64,000 nt of DNA from contig JAUEPE010000017.1 of assembly GCA_030403585.1 (NCBI GenBank), positions 1-64,000 on the forward strand, given 5' to 3'. This document shows, piece after piece, positions 52,397-62,447 of this stretch. Every line of letters starts with the position of its first letter. Positions within the stretch are counted from its first letter, which is position 1. Source of the DNA: Frankia sp. RB7 (GTDB lineage Bacteria > Pseudomonadota > Alphaproteobacteria > Rhizobiales > Xanthobacteraceae). A program made the translations under genes and the position numbers. The notes under the pieces were generated by a model that did not search any database, had not been told where the DNA came from, and worked only from the letters and a program-made list of their open reading frames with translations.

Positions 52397-53768
52397 GCAA
52401 CACGACATCGCGGCTTCCGGCGGTCCCGAATCGCTGCGCCGGCGCGTGATCGGCGCCAGCGCCTGGAGCGTCGGGGGATTTGGCATCAGCCTGGTCATCC
52501 GCTTTGGCGGAAACCTTCTCGTGACGAGGCTGCTCGCGCCCGAAATGTTCGGCATCATAGCCGTCGCCACGGTCGTCATGTCGACTCTTACAGTGCTCAG
52601 CGATCTCGGCCTGAAACAGAGCGTCGTCCAGAACCGTCGCGGCGGCGAGTCTACCTTCCTCAATACGATCTGGACCATCCAGATCGTTCGGGGGGCCCAA
52701 CTCATGCTCGCCGCGCTTGCCGTCGCGGGGCTCGTCGCCGGTACGCAGCACTATAAGTTGCTGCCAGCAAACAGCGTCTATGCCGACGATCGCGTTCCCT
52801 ATGTCGTCACGATCGTGTCGGTCACGGCCATCATTTCCGGACTTGCGTCCACCCGAATCCTTGAGGCGAGCCGAAATCTACAGATCCGGAGGGCCGTTCT
52901 GATCGAGATTGCAGCCCAGGTGGTCGGACTCGCGCTCATGCTTGCGTGGATCGCGGTCGATCGTTCGATCTGGGCGCTGGTGGCTGGAGGTATTGCCTCG
53001 GCGACCGCAACGACCGGATTGAGTCACGCCATTCTGCGAGGACATCGTAACCGCCTTGAGTGGGACAAATCTGCCGCCCGAGAGGTGATCCGGTTCGGCA
53101 AATGGATCCTACTGGGCTCGATCATTGGAGCGTTGATCGCCAATTCGGACCGTCTCCTGCTGGCTGGAATGATCGATTCCCACCTCCTCGGCGTCTACGC
53201 AATTGCATTCAACATCTACATTTCGACAGAGCAGTTACTGATGAGAGTCGTGTCAGGAACTGGCTACCCGGCGATCAGCGAGGTCGTTCGAAATCGTCCC
53301 GCCAATTTGCAGACAGCATACTACAAGATGCACATGGTCGTCGCTTTGGTAGCCTACTCCAGCTTCGGCCTTCTGAGCGTACTGGGGCCTCGGCTGATAG
53401 CTTTTCTCTATGATGCGCGGTATTCGGACGCCGGCTGGATGCTGCAGATATTATCGGTCGGCTTGCTGCTCACCCCTTCCCAGCTCGCACTGCAGACATT
53501 CCTGGCCCTCAACAAGCCGAAGATAAATACAGCCATCAGCGCGCTACGCCTCCTGATTATTCTTGGCGCCATGCCGGCCGGCTTCGCCGCGCTGGGACTT
53601 CCCGGAGCGCTCATCGGATTTGTGTCTAGCAGCGCAATCTGCATACTGGTCATTGCATTCTTCAGCGCCCGAATGCACTTTTTCGATTGGCGTCGCGAAC
53701 TGATCCCACTTCCTGCAATCGCGCTTGGCATGTTGGCGGGAAAACTCTCCTTGTTGGTCCTGGGGTAA
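52389..53768 (+). CDS. Wzx-type oligosaccharide flippase
   Basis: A 459-residue polytopic membrane protein of the polysaccharide-transport (MATE-like) superfamily. The N-terminal SLRRRVIGASAWSVGGFG, then FGGNLLVTRLLAPEMFGII, a central GIASATATTGLSHAILRG and later FGKWILLGSIIGALIANSDR are typical. About 12 hydrophobic segments are visible. It should flip lipid-linked repeat units to the periplasm. It lies between two paralogous putative glycosyltransferases, with overlap on the left and 44 bases on the right. Confidence 0.93.
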   Translation: MNRQHDIAASGGPESLRRRVIGASAWSVGGFGISLVIRFGGNLLVTRLLAPEMFGIIAVATVVMSTLTVLSDLGLKQSVVQNRRGGESTFLNTIWTIQIVRGAQLMLAALAVAGLVAGTQHYKLLPANSVYADDRVPYVVTIVSVTAIISGLASTRILEASRNLQIRRAVLIEIAAQVVGLALMLAWIAVDRSIWALVAGGIASATATTGLSHAILRGHRNRLEWDKSAAREVIRFGKWILLGSIIGALIANSDRLLLAGMIDSHLLGVYAIAFNIYISTEQLLMRVVSGTGYPAISEVVRNRPANLQTAYYKMHMVVALVAYSSFGLLSVLGPRLIAFLYDARYSDAGWMLQILSVGLLLTPSQLALQTFLALNKPKINTAISALRLLIILGAMPAGFAALGLPGALIGFVSSSAICILVIAFFSARMHFFDWRRELIPLPAIALGMLAGKLSLLVLG

Positions 53769-53812
53769 TATAGCGTTGTTCCGCCAGGCATTATGGCAAA
53801 GATATTCCGACC

Positions 53813-54790
53813 ATGAACAATACCACAATCGTGACCTGCGTCGAAGCCGGCCCAATTGAAGCCCAGGTGTTGATGCTTGCAGAATCTCTGAGGGCGTTCG
53901 GAGGCTCATGCTCAGACCTTGACATTCTTGCCGTCAAACCACGACGAGGGCCAAAGATCGGCTCCAACACTCTCCGGGAATTCCGGCGACTTCACGTTGA
54001 ATTCATCGACGAGAAGTTCAACGTCGAGCTCGATTGGTGGAATAACGCCAACAAGAGTTGCGTCATGTCTCAGCTCGAGACTCGCGTGTCCACTCCTAAC
54101 ATCACCTGGATGGACGGCGACATGGTGGTCCTTCAGTCGCTCGACGATCTCTCCCCAGCCGACGGCACCCAATTCATCGCCCGGGCCGGTGAAGGGTATT
54201 TGGGATCGGATGGCGCCGACAACAATGCTCCGTACTGGCGCAAACTGTGTGAGCTAATTGAAATCGACTTCGATCGTTTTCCCGAGATCAATTCGTTTCC
54301 GGAGGGACGGCGCATCCGGGCCTATTGGCAAACCGGAATCTATACTTACGCAACCGCAACGCGGCTCGGTGCCGCACACTACGACACTATCAGCAAGCTG
54401 CTTTCAAGCAACATCGGTTCCCGCGAGGCGGGAATATACCATCAGGATCAGGTTTCGATTTCGCTGGCGGTCCAGAAGCTGGGACTTCAGTATTCAGAGT
54501 ACGACGCCCGACTGAATTTCAATATTAACACACTCGCCAAGGACAATGCCGACCTCATCCCAATGTCCGAGGTGAAGATCCTGCACTATCACAATGCGTT
54601 CTATCGCGAGGGACTGGACTGGGCAGAGAAATACCTCGCTCAGATCTCTCAGGATCGCCGTGAACTAATTGCCAAGTACATTCCACTGACAGCAAATGCG
54701 TCTTACGCTGCGCGGATATACAGGAAGTTTCTGAAGAGCCTCCGACAGAGGCATGTCGAGCAGCTCAAGAAACGCGTCGTGCTTTACTGA
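53813..54790 (+). CDS. putative glycosyltransferase of unassigned family (paralogue 2)
   Basis: A 325-residue protein related to that at 51395: TIVTCVEAGPIEAQVLMLAE, SLRAFGGSCSDLDIL, D-x-D in ITWMDGDMVVL and late VKILHYHNAF. The pair flank the flippase and presumably act on the same or similar acceptors. The insertion WNNANKSCVM is not in the paralogue. Its family is unknown to me. A start ATG at 53813 follows CCGACC without a strong ribosome-binding site. Confidence 0.75.
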   Translation: MNNTTIVTCVEAGPIEAQVLMLAESLRAFGGSCSDLDILAVKPRRGPKIGSNTLREFRRLHVEFIDEKFNVELDWWNNANKSCVMSQLETRVSTPNITWMDGDMVVLQSLDDLSPADGTQFIARAGEGYLGSDGADNNAPYWRKLCELIEIDFDRFPEINSFPEGRRIRAYWQTGIYTYATATRLGAAHYDTISKLLSSNIGSREAGIYHQDQVSISLAVQKLGLQYSEYDARLNFNINTLAKDNADLIPMSEVKILHYHNAFYREGLDWAEKYLAQISQDRRELIAKYIPLTANASYAARIYRKFLKSLRQRHVEQLKKRVVLY

Positions 54791-54848
54791 TCCATGAACA
54801 TCTTGATTATCCCTTCTTGTTGAGTCGATTTTTGCGTGAGGTCTGTTG

Positions 54849-55925
54849 ATGGGCGCCACTAGGAAGGATACGAGACAAAAGCTGGGCTGGGTCGAATTTG
54901 GTCGGGGTTGCGCTGCATTAATTGTCTTCTTGACTCATGGCTTTTTTGTCGATTTTCCAAAAGAGCTTTCCTTCGTTTTTCTTTGGGGACGCTGGGGGGT
55001 CGACTTTTTCTTCGTCTTGAGCGGCTTCATCATCGCTCACGTGCATTGGCAAGACATTGGCCGTCCCGACCGGATGTCACATTTTTGCTGGCGAAGATTC
55101 ATACGGATCTTTCCAACCTATTGGCTCGCACTCGCGTTGTTGCTCATCGTGCGCAACGGCCTTGGCAGCGCCGAATATCGCATCGCTCTTAGTACCGGCG
55201 ACGTCCTCGGCAACATCTTGATGTGGCCGAGCATACCCGATCTGATGCTCTCGATGGCCTGGACTCTGCGGCACGAACTTCTCTTCTACGCCCTGTTTTC
55301 GCTGCTGATACTCAATGTAAGGGTCGGCACGATCGCCTTCGCTTGCTGGCTTGCCCTCCTCCTCTGGACGCTCGTCACCCAGACGCCTTGCGAGACGCTG
55401 ACCGTTGCCGCCGAGCGATGTATGGCCGCAAATGCGGCACTTCCTCCGGATAATCCGATTTGGCGAATCATCACATTGAACGTGAACTTGTATTTTTTCA
55501 TCGGGATTGGGCTCGCCCGTTGCTTGAAATCAGGAACTATTGGGCGCGTTGTAATTGCAACGCTAGTCGGGGCGGTCGGAGCCTTCGGCGTTGACCAGCT
55601 GACGGGGTCCCCTTACGCACTTGCTGCGTTCCAGGCATTTGCGATCTGCTTCTTTGTTTCGCTCGCAATATTCCTGTCCAACCGCGTTTCAGCTCCCGCC
55701 TTTGCCTACTGGTTCGGCACAATTTCGTATCCGCTCTACCTCGTCCATATGACAATGATGCTTGTCGCGCACGGCCTGATCAAGCGACTGCCTCTGGCGG
55801 TGCCGTGGCAAGTAACAACAGCGTTCGCGCTGGTCCTGTCCTTGCTGGCTTCCCACCTGATCGCGTTTCACTTCGAGAGCAGAATACGCAAGATCTCATC
55901 GAAGCTTCTGAAATGGAGAACCTGA
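54849..55925 (+). CDS. acyltransferase-3 family membrane protein
   Basis: A 358-residue polytopic protein from ATG 54849 (TTG 54846 is in frame). FGRGCAALIVFLTHGFF (catalytic-type histidine), WGVDFFFVLSGFIIAH, RRFIRIFPTYWLAL and LSMAWTLRHELLFY are acyltransferase-3 landmarks. The family acetylates or acylates sugars at the membrane, as in OafA and ExoZ. It follows paralogue 2 by 58 bases. ExoZ-like is the nearest functional analogue I can suggest. Confidence 0.92.
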   Translation: MGATRKDTRQKLGWVEFGRGCAALIVFLTHGFFVDFPKELSFVFLWGRWGVDFFFVLSGFIIAHVHWQDIGRPDRMSHFCWRRFIRIFPTYWLALALLLIVRNGLGSAEYRIALSTGDVLGNILMWPSIPDLMLSMAWTLRHELLFYALFSLLILNVRVGTIAFACWLALLLWTLVTQTPCETLTVAAERCMAANAALPPDNPIWRIITLNVNLYFFIGIGLARCLKSGTIGRVVIATLVGAVGAFGVDQLTGSPYALAAFQAFAICFFVSLAIFLSNRVSAPAFAYWFGTISYPLYLVHMTMMLVAHGLIKRLPLAVPWQVTTAFALVLSLLASHLIAFHFESRIRKISSKLLKWRT

Positions 55926-56227
55926 AGCTGGATTGCAGTTGGATATCGCGAAACACGGCTATCCGGCACTCGGCTCTGAGCGCAGGCCGAAACCACGCAT
56001 CCTTGACTTACTGGCCCAGCCGCAATTCGAGCATTTCGCAAGACTGCCGCGTCTGGCCGTGACCGATCACTAGCCTTGGAGATCCGTCATCGCGGTCGCT
56101 GACATATTCCCCCCTCTCATTGCCAGTGTAGAAGTGGAGACGATGGCCACAAGCCTAAGCTAATACTATCGAAGGGTGGAACTGCCGGGATAATGCGGGT
56201 TACTGTAAACGGATTTTCAAGAAGCTA
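55926..56227 (+). other. intergenic region, no gene recognised
   Basis: 302 bases between two acyltransferase genes. A frame at 55805-56062 overlaps the upstream gene and looks like a shadow. Promoter boxes were not clear. Confidence 0.4.
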
Positions 56228-57256
56228 TTGACACAAATGTATTTTCCGGCTCTCGACGTCTTGCGATTCGTACTAGCTCTTTCCGTCGCCGCTTACCACG
56301 CCGGGATGCTGCCGTGGCATCGATTTGGCGATTTGCCGGTTCAAATCTTCTTTGCACTAAGCGGCTGGCTAATCGGCGGCATCCTTGTTCGTTCAAAGGT
56401 CTCCGACCTCCCACGCTTCTACTGGCATCGAGCGCTTCGGATCTGGCCTCCTTATTTCGCGGCGGTAGTAATTTTGCTCGCGCTCGGCCTTGCTAAGGAC
56501 AACCTAACTGCGAAGTGGCTCGAGTTCGCCTTTTACAAGCTGACGCTGACATTCAATCTCTTCGGCGCCCCGCAGTGGCCGCAATATCGATTTGCCCCGA
56601 TGCAGGGTCAAGGTGCCATGCTCTGGAGCATCGGGGCCGAGGAGCAATTCTATTTGATCGCTCCATTTCTGATCACGCTCCTGCCGTTCGGTCGCAGCCC
56701 GTTTTCTTGGGCCATCATTGCCTTGTTAGTGCTTGTCTCTCCAGCTTATCACAGCTTTGCAGCCGTCTCTGTTGGAGTGGTTGCCGCGGTTTCGATCCAT
56801 AAGCTTGGTGATTGGCATCGAACGACGTTAGGACAAACCGGTCTCGTTCTATTACTCTTCGCGACTTCCCTCTCTTTCTTCACTCCAGCAGAACGGTTCT
56901 TTGATGCAATGTTCGGAATTCCGATCGTGCTTCTGTTGGCTCGTCCCGGCTCACCTTCCAAGATTCTCAGCTTGGCTGGAGGCGTCTCATTTCCCCTCTA
57001 TCTCAATCATTGGCTTGGAATCTGGCTCGTTACAGCCGCCTGTCACAGACTTGGGCTTTCAATTGGCACGGCGGAAAGGACTGCGATGGTGATCACGGGC
57101 ATTGCCATCGCGACGGCGCTATACTTCGTGATTGACATTCCGGCTAAGAAATACAGAGATATCTTGTTTACCGAACGGCGTGGCGCAGCGGCTGCGATTG
57201 CAGCAATCATCTTGGTTTCAACGGGGATTGTCGGCGGGCTCTTACTAGCGCGCTGA
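56228..57256 (+). CDS. acyltransferase-3 family membrane protein
   Basis: A 342-residue polytopic protein starting TTG 56228 (ATG 56237 in frame): LDVLRFVLALSVAAYHAGML with the conserved histidine, FALSGWLIGGIL, RALRIWPPYFAAV and LWSIGAEEQFYLIAPFL, the motif with the second conserved glutamates. It differs enough from the flanking two acyltransferases to have another substrate. It belongs to the OafA group. Confidence 0.92.
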   Translation: MTQMYFPALDVLRFVLALSVAAYHAGMLPWHRFGDLPVQIFFALSGWLIGGILVRSKVSDLPRFYWHRALRIWPPYFAAVVILLALGLAKDNLTAKWLEFAFYKLTLTFNLFGAPQWPQYRFAPMQGQGAMLWSIGAEEQFYLIAPFLITLLPFGRSPFSWAIIALLVLVSPAYHSFAAVSVGVVAAVSIHKLGDWHRTTLGQTGLVLLLFATSLSFFTPAERFFDAMFGIPIVLLLARPGSPSKILSLAGGVSFPLYLNHWLGIWLVTAACHRLGLSIGTAERTAMVITGIAIATALYFVIDIPAKKYRDILFTERRGAAAAIAAIILVSTGIVGGLLLAR

Positions 57257-57464
57257 ACTTTGTGCCTGGTCATAGAGTTTTTTGAGACCTCAGCCGCCGA
57301 CGTCCACTTTGCCGGCGCCCCGCAGCCATTCGACGCAACCTCTTATTTGGTCTGTTGTCAGATATCTCAGGTCAAATAGTCTACTTGAATCTGGACTTAT
57401 GACATATTGCACTCCGGTCGTTGTTTTCGCTGCCTATTCCGTGGATGGCTGAATCTATCTCAAT

Positions 57465-58511
57465 ATGACAGAAAGAAGCGAAACTCGGCATTTTGATCAC
57501 CTAGACGGATGGCGTGGTATCTCCATTTTGCTCGTGATCGCCGGTCATTTTTACCTGCTTCCATTTTATACAGGGCGGCTTGGCGTCGAGTTTTTCTTCG
57601 TTCTCAGTGGCCGCTTGATGGCGGAAATCCTATTCGTCCGTGAGACGCCCATCGATGTCTTCTACTGGCGCCGCATCACACGCATATTTCCAGCCTTCTG
57701 GCTGTTTCTCGGCGGCATGAGCCTCGCCTATCAGTTTTTTCCATCGCTGGATATCGCGGCGAAGGACGTATTCACGTCCATCACATTCACGAAGAACTAC
57801 GCACGTGTGGCCGCAACTTCACCGGGATTTGGTCATATCTGGTCGCTGTGTGTCGAGGAGCAGGCCTACGTGATCCTATCAGCTGTCGCGATAGCCAAGA
57901 GGCGCTTCAAACTCAACGCGATTCTATTGCTCTGGGTGCTGACGGCGACAGCCGCATTTAGCGGGGCTTTCCAGACCTGGGTGATGCACCGAGATTTCTA
58001 TGGCGTTTACTGGCACACTGACGCGCGTCTGGCATCGATCACTTTGCCCGCCGCCCTGTACCTGCACTCAAGAAACTGGGGAGCGCAGTTGGACAGGATA
58101 AGCCGGCTAGTCCCAATACTTTCAGTCCTGATTGGTGCTGCGATCAGCATTCCAGATTCAATCCCCGATCCGATCAAATACACATTTGGAACGGGTCTTC
58201 TCGCATTTGGCCTAGTGACACTGCATTTCTCTTGGAAATCGGTGACCCAAGTCTTGAGCAATCCGGTCTTGCGATATTTTGGTCTATGGTCGTTTTCCCT
58301 CTATTTGTGGCAAGACCCTTTTTTCCAGCTACAGGAAAAATACCCTAAAGCGCTGCTGCTTGCGATAACGATGCTTATCTCGCTGCCGAGCTTCTATCTG
58401 GTCGAGCGCCCCGTGCGTCGTTATCTCAATAATCTCGGGCCGCAACCGGATCACGCAAAATCGCGGTCAGTTCAAAACGCTTCATCTGAGACAGAACAAG
58501 TTTCTGGGTAA
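57465..58511 (+). CDS. acyltransferase-3 family membrane protein
   Basis: A 348-residue polytopic protein: FDHLDGWRGISILLVIAGHFY with the conserved histidine, RLGVEFFFVLSGRLMAEIL, WRRITRIFPAFWLF, and FGHIWSLCVEEQAYVI. The classical R-x-x-x-H layout of acyltransferase-3 is complete. The serine/glutamine-rich C-terminal 30 residues are probably disordered. It is the third of three such genes in 3.7 kb and ends convergent with the Tat-exported protein gene. Confidence 0.93.
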   Translation: MTERSETRHFDHLDGWRGISILLVIAGHFYLLPFYTGRLGVEFFFVLSGRLMAEILFVRETPIDVFYWRRITRIFPAFWLFLGGMSLAYQFFPSLDIAAKDVFTSITFTKNYARVAATSPGFGHIWSLCVEEQAYVILSAVAIAKRRFKLNAILLLWVLTATAAFSGAFQTWVMHRDFYGVYWHTDARLASITLPAALYLHSRNWGAQLDRISRLVPILSVLIGAAISIPDSIPDPIKYTFGTGLLAFGLVTLHFSWKSVTQVLSNPVLRYFGLWSFSLYLWQDPFFQLQEKYPKALLLAITMLISLPSFYLVERPVRRYLNNLGPQPDHAKSRSVQNASSETEQVSG

Positions 58512-58618
58512 CCCCACGATCTACCCGTATATATGCGCCTTCACGGGGCTCGAATCGCGAGAGATGGCGAGCGCCCGCGCAACGCCCCCTAGCACGGAGG
58601 GCACTGCGCGGGGTCTCG

Positions 58619-60853
58619 TTACTTCTTGTTAAAGGCGATGATCGCCGACCATTGCGGCGGATTTGATTGCTGATAGACGTCTTCGAGAACTGACCAGGAG
58701 TTGCCCGAGGGCAAAGATCCCCCCAGTTGGAAGCACGACGGAAACTCGCCGCCCGCAGCCAAGAAGTTCGTGTAGTTTTTCGTCGTGTGGTCCTGCAAGG
58801 CCAGGACATTCTTTCCCGCTGCGCGCAGCGCGTTGACCTGCGCGTTGCTGGTGTAGTCCGCAGAATAGCCGCCTTCATAGCCGCACATCTTCTTAACACC
58901 TAGACTCGCCGCCCACTTCGCAACGTTGCCGTAATACATCGCGACGCTCGCCAGGTTCTCCCAGCTGGTCCCGTTTACGAGCCCCGCGACGTACGTCGCA
59001 GGCGCCGACTGATCCCCGGCAGCATAAGCGGCCGCAAGCGCGATCTCCTGAGCGCCTGCGGTCGAGCCGCCGAATAGGGCCGGCGCGATATATTGAGCGC
59101 AACAGACATGCGTGACCCAGTTCGCCGCCGGCGAGCCGCCCGCTACAACGAATTTGTCCGAGGTCAAGCGAGGGTTTTGGCTTTTCGGCACGGCCGTAAA
59201 GGCCACCGTCTGCACGCCGCAGACGATCTGATATCTTGAACGATTATCTGAATAGACCTTGCTGACGGCCTGTCCCATCACAGACATGACCTTGCCCATC
59301 CAATTGTGGAAATCCGGACCCCATCCGTAGGCTCTGGCCTTCGCCATGGCGTATTGAGTTTGGTTGAATCCATAGGCCGTGTTCCAGAGCTCATTGCATC
59401 CCTCAAAACGTGGGATCATCCACGTGGGGCCGTTGTCGCGAATATACGACGCGAGACTGGGGATAAAATCTGTCAATGGATCGGCGGCAAGCGCTGGCAG
59501 CACGAAATACGGGTGGGCGCCCATCTCGGCGCAGAGCTGAACACAGATCTCCGGGGGAACGCCGGCCGACAGAGCACCGTCTCCCGTTGCAGATCCACCG
59601 CCAAACAGGAGCCACGACCCCAATGTGGCGTCGTACACAGCCGTGGCCCACAATCCCGCCTGCGGACTGTTGCTCGTGCCCATTGTGTTGCCGTCTGGTC
59701 CCTTCAATGGAACCCTCGCCGTCGAATTCAAGCTGAGCGTCGGCTGACGATTTCCGAAACAGTCGCTGGATGCATTCCCGCTAAGCGCGATGATAGTGCC
59801 GCGCGGAGTCGTCGAGACCTGTATGGTATTGGCATCGATTATGTTGCTGACGTAGTAGTTCCCATTCGGGGTCAGCGGTGACGGCAGCGTGGTTCCGGCG
59901 AAGCCGACCGGGTCGTTCACACTCAGACCGTGAGCCTTCCAGGTAATCACTGAGCCAGCGCCGAACGTGACGCTCGTTTTGGGAAACGTCTTGCTGGCAT
60001 TGAACTTGAAGATGATCGTCTGCTTGTCGGTGGGACCACCAGACCCAAGAGACACGGCAAAGTCGTCGCCGGAGTTGGTCGTGGAGCCGGCGCAAAGGCT
60101 CGCTCGAAATTCCTGACCGCCGTAGCTCACGTATCCGATCGGTTTGCGCGTCGCCCAGGTCGTCAGATTGCTTGTGTTGCCATACTGCCAATTCAAAAAG
60201 CGGTAGACGGCAATGTTCGCCTCGCGCAAGCGTGCCTTGAACTGCGTGCCGAACACCTTTCCAGCTTGAATGTCAGCTTCGTCGGAAACGTGGTATAATT
60301 TCATGTTAGTGATGCGCGGGCTTCCGATTGACTGGATTCCAACGCCAAGCTGCGTCGCGTTAGTCGAGAACACGTATCGACCGCTCCCGCCCGTGCTCGC
60401 CTTGCTGCCACTTACCGGAGTATTGGTACCGAGGATGTAGACGGTGCCATTGCCATCCCAGGTCAGGACATAATTGCCGGGACGCGCCGTCTGGGAGGGA
60501 ATGAACGTCACAAGATACTGACCGCCATTGCGGATCACGGTCGGGTATCCGTTCGTATCAAGGTCGCGCGGATCGACCATGCCATTGCCTGAGGCGTAGT
60601 GCCAGGAGCCACCCGACTTCAGGAGATTGAGGAACGGGTACTCACCGGAACTTCCACCGGGAAAATTGAAATTGATCTGGGTTTTCCCGCCGTTGAACAC
60701 TGCCGCGACGGTGCCGACCGTATTCGCCTTTGCCATAGACACCATTGGCGCCGGCGCTGCAAATGCGCGGTCGATCGAGATCGCTGAGGTCGCGGTCACG
60801 CCACCCAACAACTTCATGAGGTCGCGTCGGTTCATGTTCGAGAAGTGATCCAT
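58619..60853 (-). CDS. Tat-exported putative glycoside hydrolase
   Basis: A 744-residue protein with a twin-arginine signal (MNRRDLMKLLGG, then VTATSAISIDRAFA). The N-terminal half is beta-rich with repeated threonine/glycine strands. The second half has FEGCNELWNTAYGF, where glutamate followed by LWN fits the acid/base of clan GH-A hydrolases, and CGYEGGYSAD, a candidate nucleophile. It is unlike any hydrolase I know by name. In this locus it could trim or release the polymer. It is read leftward, against the assembly block, and downstream of the polymerase gene (136-base gap). Confidence 0.75.
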   Translation of the reverse strand: MDHFSNMNRRDLMKLLGGVTATSAISIDRAFAAPAPMVSMAKANTVGTVAAVFNGGKTQINFNFPGGSSGEYPFLNLLKSGGSWHYASGNGMVDPRDLDTNGYPTVIRNGGQYLVTFIPSQTARPGNYVLTWDGNGTVYILGTNTPVSGSKASTGGSGRYVFSTNATQLGVGIQSIGSPRITNMKLYHVSDEADIQAGKVFGTQFKARLREANIAVYRFLNWQYGNTSNLTTWATRKPIGYVSYGGQEFRASLCAGSTTNSGDDFAVSLGSGGPTDKQTIIFKFNASKTFPKTSVTFGAGSVITWKAHGLSVNDPVGFAGTTLPSPLTPNGNYYVSNIIDANTIQVSTTPRGTIIALSGNASSDCFGNRQPTLSLNSTARVPLKGPDGNTMGTSNSPQAGLWATAVYDATLGSWLLFGGGSATGDGALSAGVPPEICVQLCAEMGAHPYFVLPALAADPLTDFIPSLASYIRDNGPTWMIPRFEGCNELWNTAYGFNQTQYAMAKARAYGWGPDFHNWMGKVMSVMGQAVSKVYSDNRSRYQIVCGVQTVAFTAVPKSQNPRLTSDKFVVAGGSPAANWVTHVCCAQYIAPALFGGSTAGAQEIALAAAYAAGDQSAPATYVAGLVNGTSWENLASVAMYYGNVAKWAASLGVKKMCGYEGGYSADYTSNAQVNALRAAGKNVLALQDHTTKNYTNFLAAGGEFPSCFQLGGSLPSGNSWSVLEDVYQQSNPPQWSAIIAFNKK

Positions 60854-60989
60854 CGTCTAGCCCAAGGTTCGCGGTTGATTGGCCCGTGCCATCCGGTGAG
60901 CCTAGGAAATCCGAATTTAAACCAAGTTGACGCGCCCGCAGCGAGTTCCACTCGAATCTTATTGTCCGGTTTACCAACGGAATCCGAAT

Positions 60990-62447
60990 TCATTCGGCCT
61001 TAACCAAGGAGTTGCGGGTCGGACGCGGCTCCAGCTGCCCCGCAGGGGGCCGCTGAGTTCGGCTCGTTGCCGATTGTCTCGATTGCACAGCGCGCAGCGC
61101 TTCCGCACGTCCCAGCAGTGCGCCGGCGAAGAGCCAGCTCGTCGGATTGATCGTGGCGTTTGGAAGCAGGTCAACGAGGCCAATAGCAACGATGAGCGCA
61201 AGCGTCGCCAGGAAGACCTGCTCGCGCAGCGAACTTGCGTAGCGCATGGCCCCCATCGTCCGAAACACGGTCAGGGCCAGCAGCCCGAACTCCGCAAGAA
61301 AACCGAAAATGCCAAAGCTACCCATGGTAATGACCCAGTGGCCGTCGGAAAGGGTGACATCCTTTCCGGTGTTGTCATAGACGCGGCTTCGGCCAAACCT
61401 TCCCCACCCGAACCAGGGGCGTTCGGAAGCGCGATCGAGAAGGGCCTTCTCCTGGTCGAATCGGGTTTTCAGTGAGGCCTCACGCTCCACGCTGACGACG
61501 CCCGCTGCTTCGAGGAGAAGCTCGGTGGGAAAGAGAGCGGCCGCCCGCAACATGGGATAGATGAGCGCTAGAGAGACGAGAACGGCGGCCAGCTTCACCT
61601 GGGAGCGCGGTTTCACGTACATGATGACGGGGGCCAAAGCCATGGCGTAGACAAACGCGCCTAGCGTTTTGCACAGCAGCAGCGTTACGCTGAGCCATCC
61701 GGTAACGACCGAGGATGCGGCCGGCACCACGCGCTCGCGGCAGCGCCACAGCGCGGTCGAGGCCAGGATCGCGATCATGGCAAAGAACGCAATGCGCAAG
61801 CCATGGCCGAGGAAGACGACGGGACGAAACCCACCGTCGCGCATCTGCTGTTCGAACGAATGAGGGAAATAGCCGTAGATCCAAGCGTGAAGCTGTGGGC
61901 TCAACCGAATCTCCAGCAGCATCGGCAACGTATAGATTAGCCCTGCCAATGTCAGCGCTCGAAGAATGACTCGATTGTCCTCGAAGCTTCCGAGATAGCG
62001 ACGTCCCAGCACAAAGGGGAGCAGCACGATCATTTGAGCCACGGCGGCCGACAGCGCGTCGTAATGGCCCACGCCGGGAATGACGATGGACCCGTAGATA
62101 CCGCCAACCTGCAATGGATCCGAATTGAACTCGGAGGTGATGAACGGGCCGACGAGCAGTGCCGCGAGTAGCGCCTCGGCGAGGCCGAAGCTTCCGCTCT
62201 GACCGGCTGGCCTGCGAGCGACGACGAGACACCCCACCACGGATATCAGCGCCGGAATCGAATTCTTGTCGAAGGCCGGCACGCCCGGGAACTTGATCTC
62301 GGTACCGACCGGCAACAGCAGATACCCGCCGAGAATGGTCCAGATCAGCGCCTGGTTGAGCGGCTTCGTCGCGAACAGATAGATCGCGACCAGCGGCCAC
62401 AGCGCCAGGGCGGCATAGGCAAAATAGTTTGGCGTGATGATGGGCAA
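60990..62447 (-). CDS. O-antigen ligase/Wzy-type polymerase, TTG start
   Basis: A 485-residue polytopic protein, TTG 62447 with AGGAG 11 bases before. It has about 12 hydrophobic helices and the ligase/polymerase landmark FPHSFEQQMRDGGFRPVVFLGHGLRIA in a periplasmic loop (arginines and histidine), then WFGWGRFGRSRVY and SDGHWVITMGSFGIFGFL. Such proteins polymerise repeat units or ligate them to lipid. Its presence with Wzx and Wzz suggests Wzy. The C-terminus is proline/arginine-rich. Confidence 0.88.
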   Translation of the reverse strand: MPIITPNYFAYAALALWPLVAIYLFATKPLNQALIWTILGGYLLLPVGTEIKFPGVPAFDKNSIPALISVVGCLVVARRPAGQSGSFGLAEALLAALLVGPFITSEFNSDPLQVGGIYGSIVIPGVGHYDALSAAVAQMIVLLPFVLGRRYLGSFEDNRVILRALTLAGLIYTLPMLLEIRLSPQLHAWIYGYFPHSFEQQMRDGGFRPVVFLGHGLRIAFFAMIAILASTALWRCRERVVPAASSVVTGWLSVTLLLCKTLGAFVYAMALAPVIMYVKPRSQVKLAAVLVSLALIYPMLRAAALFPTELLLEAAGVVSVEREASLKTRFDQEKALLDRASERPWFGWGRFGRSRVYDNTGKDVTLSDGHWVITMGSFGIFGFLAEFGLLALTVFRTMGAMRYASSLREQVFLATLALIVAIGLVDLLPNATINPTSWLFAGALLGRAEALRAVQSRQSATSRTQRPPAGQLEPRPTRNSLVKAE

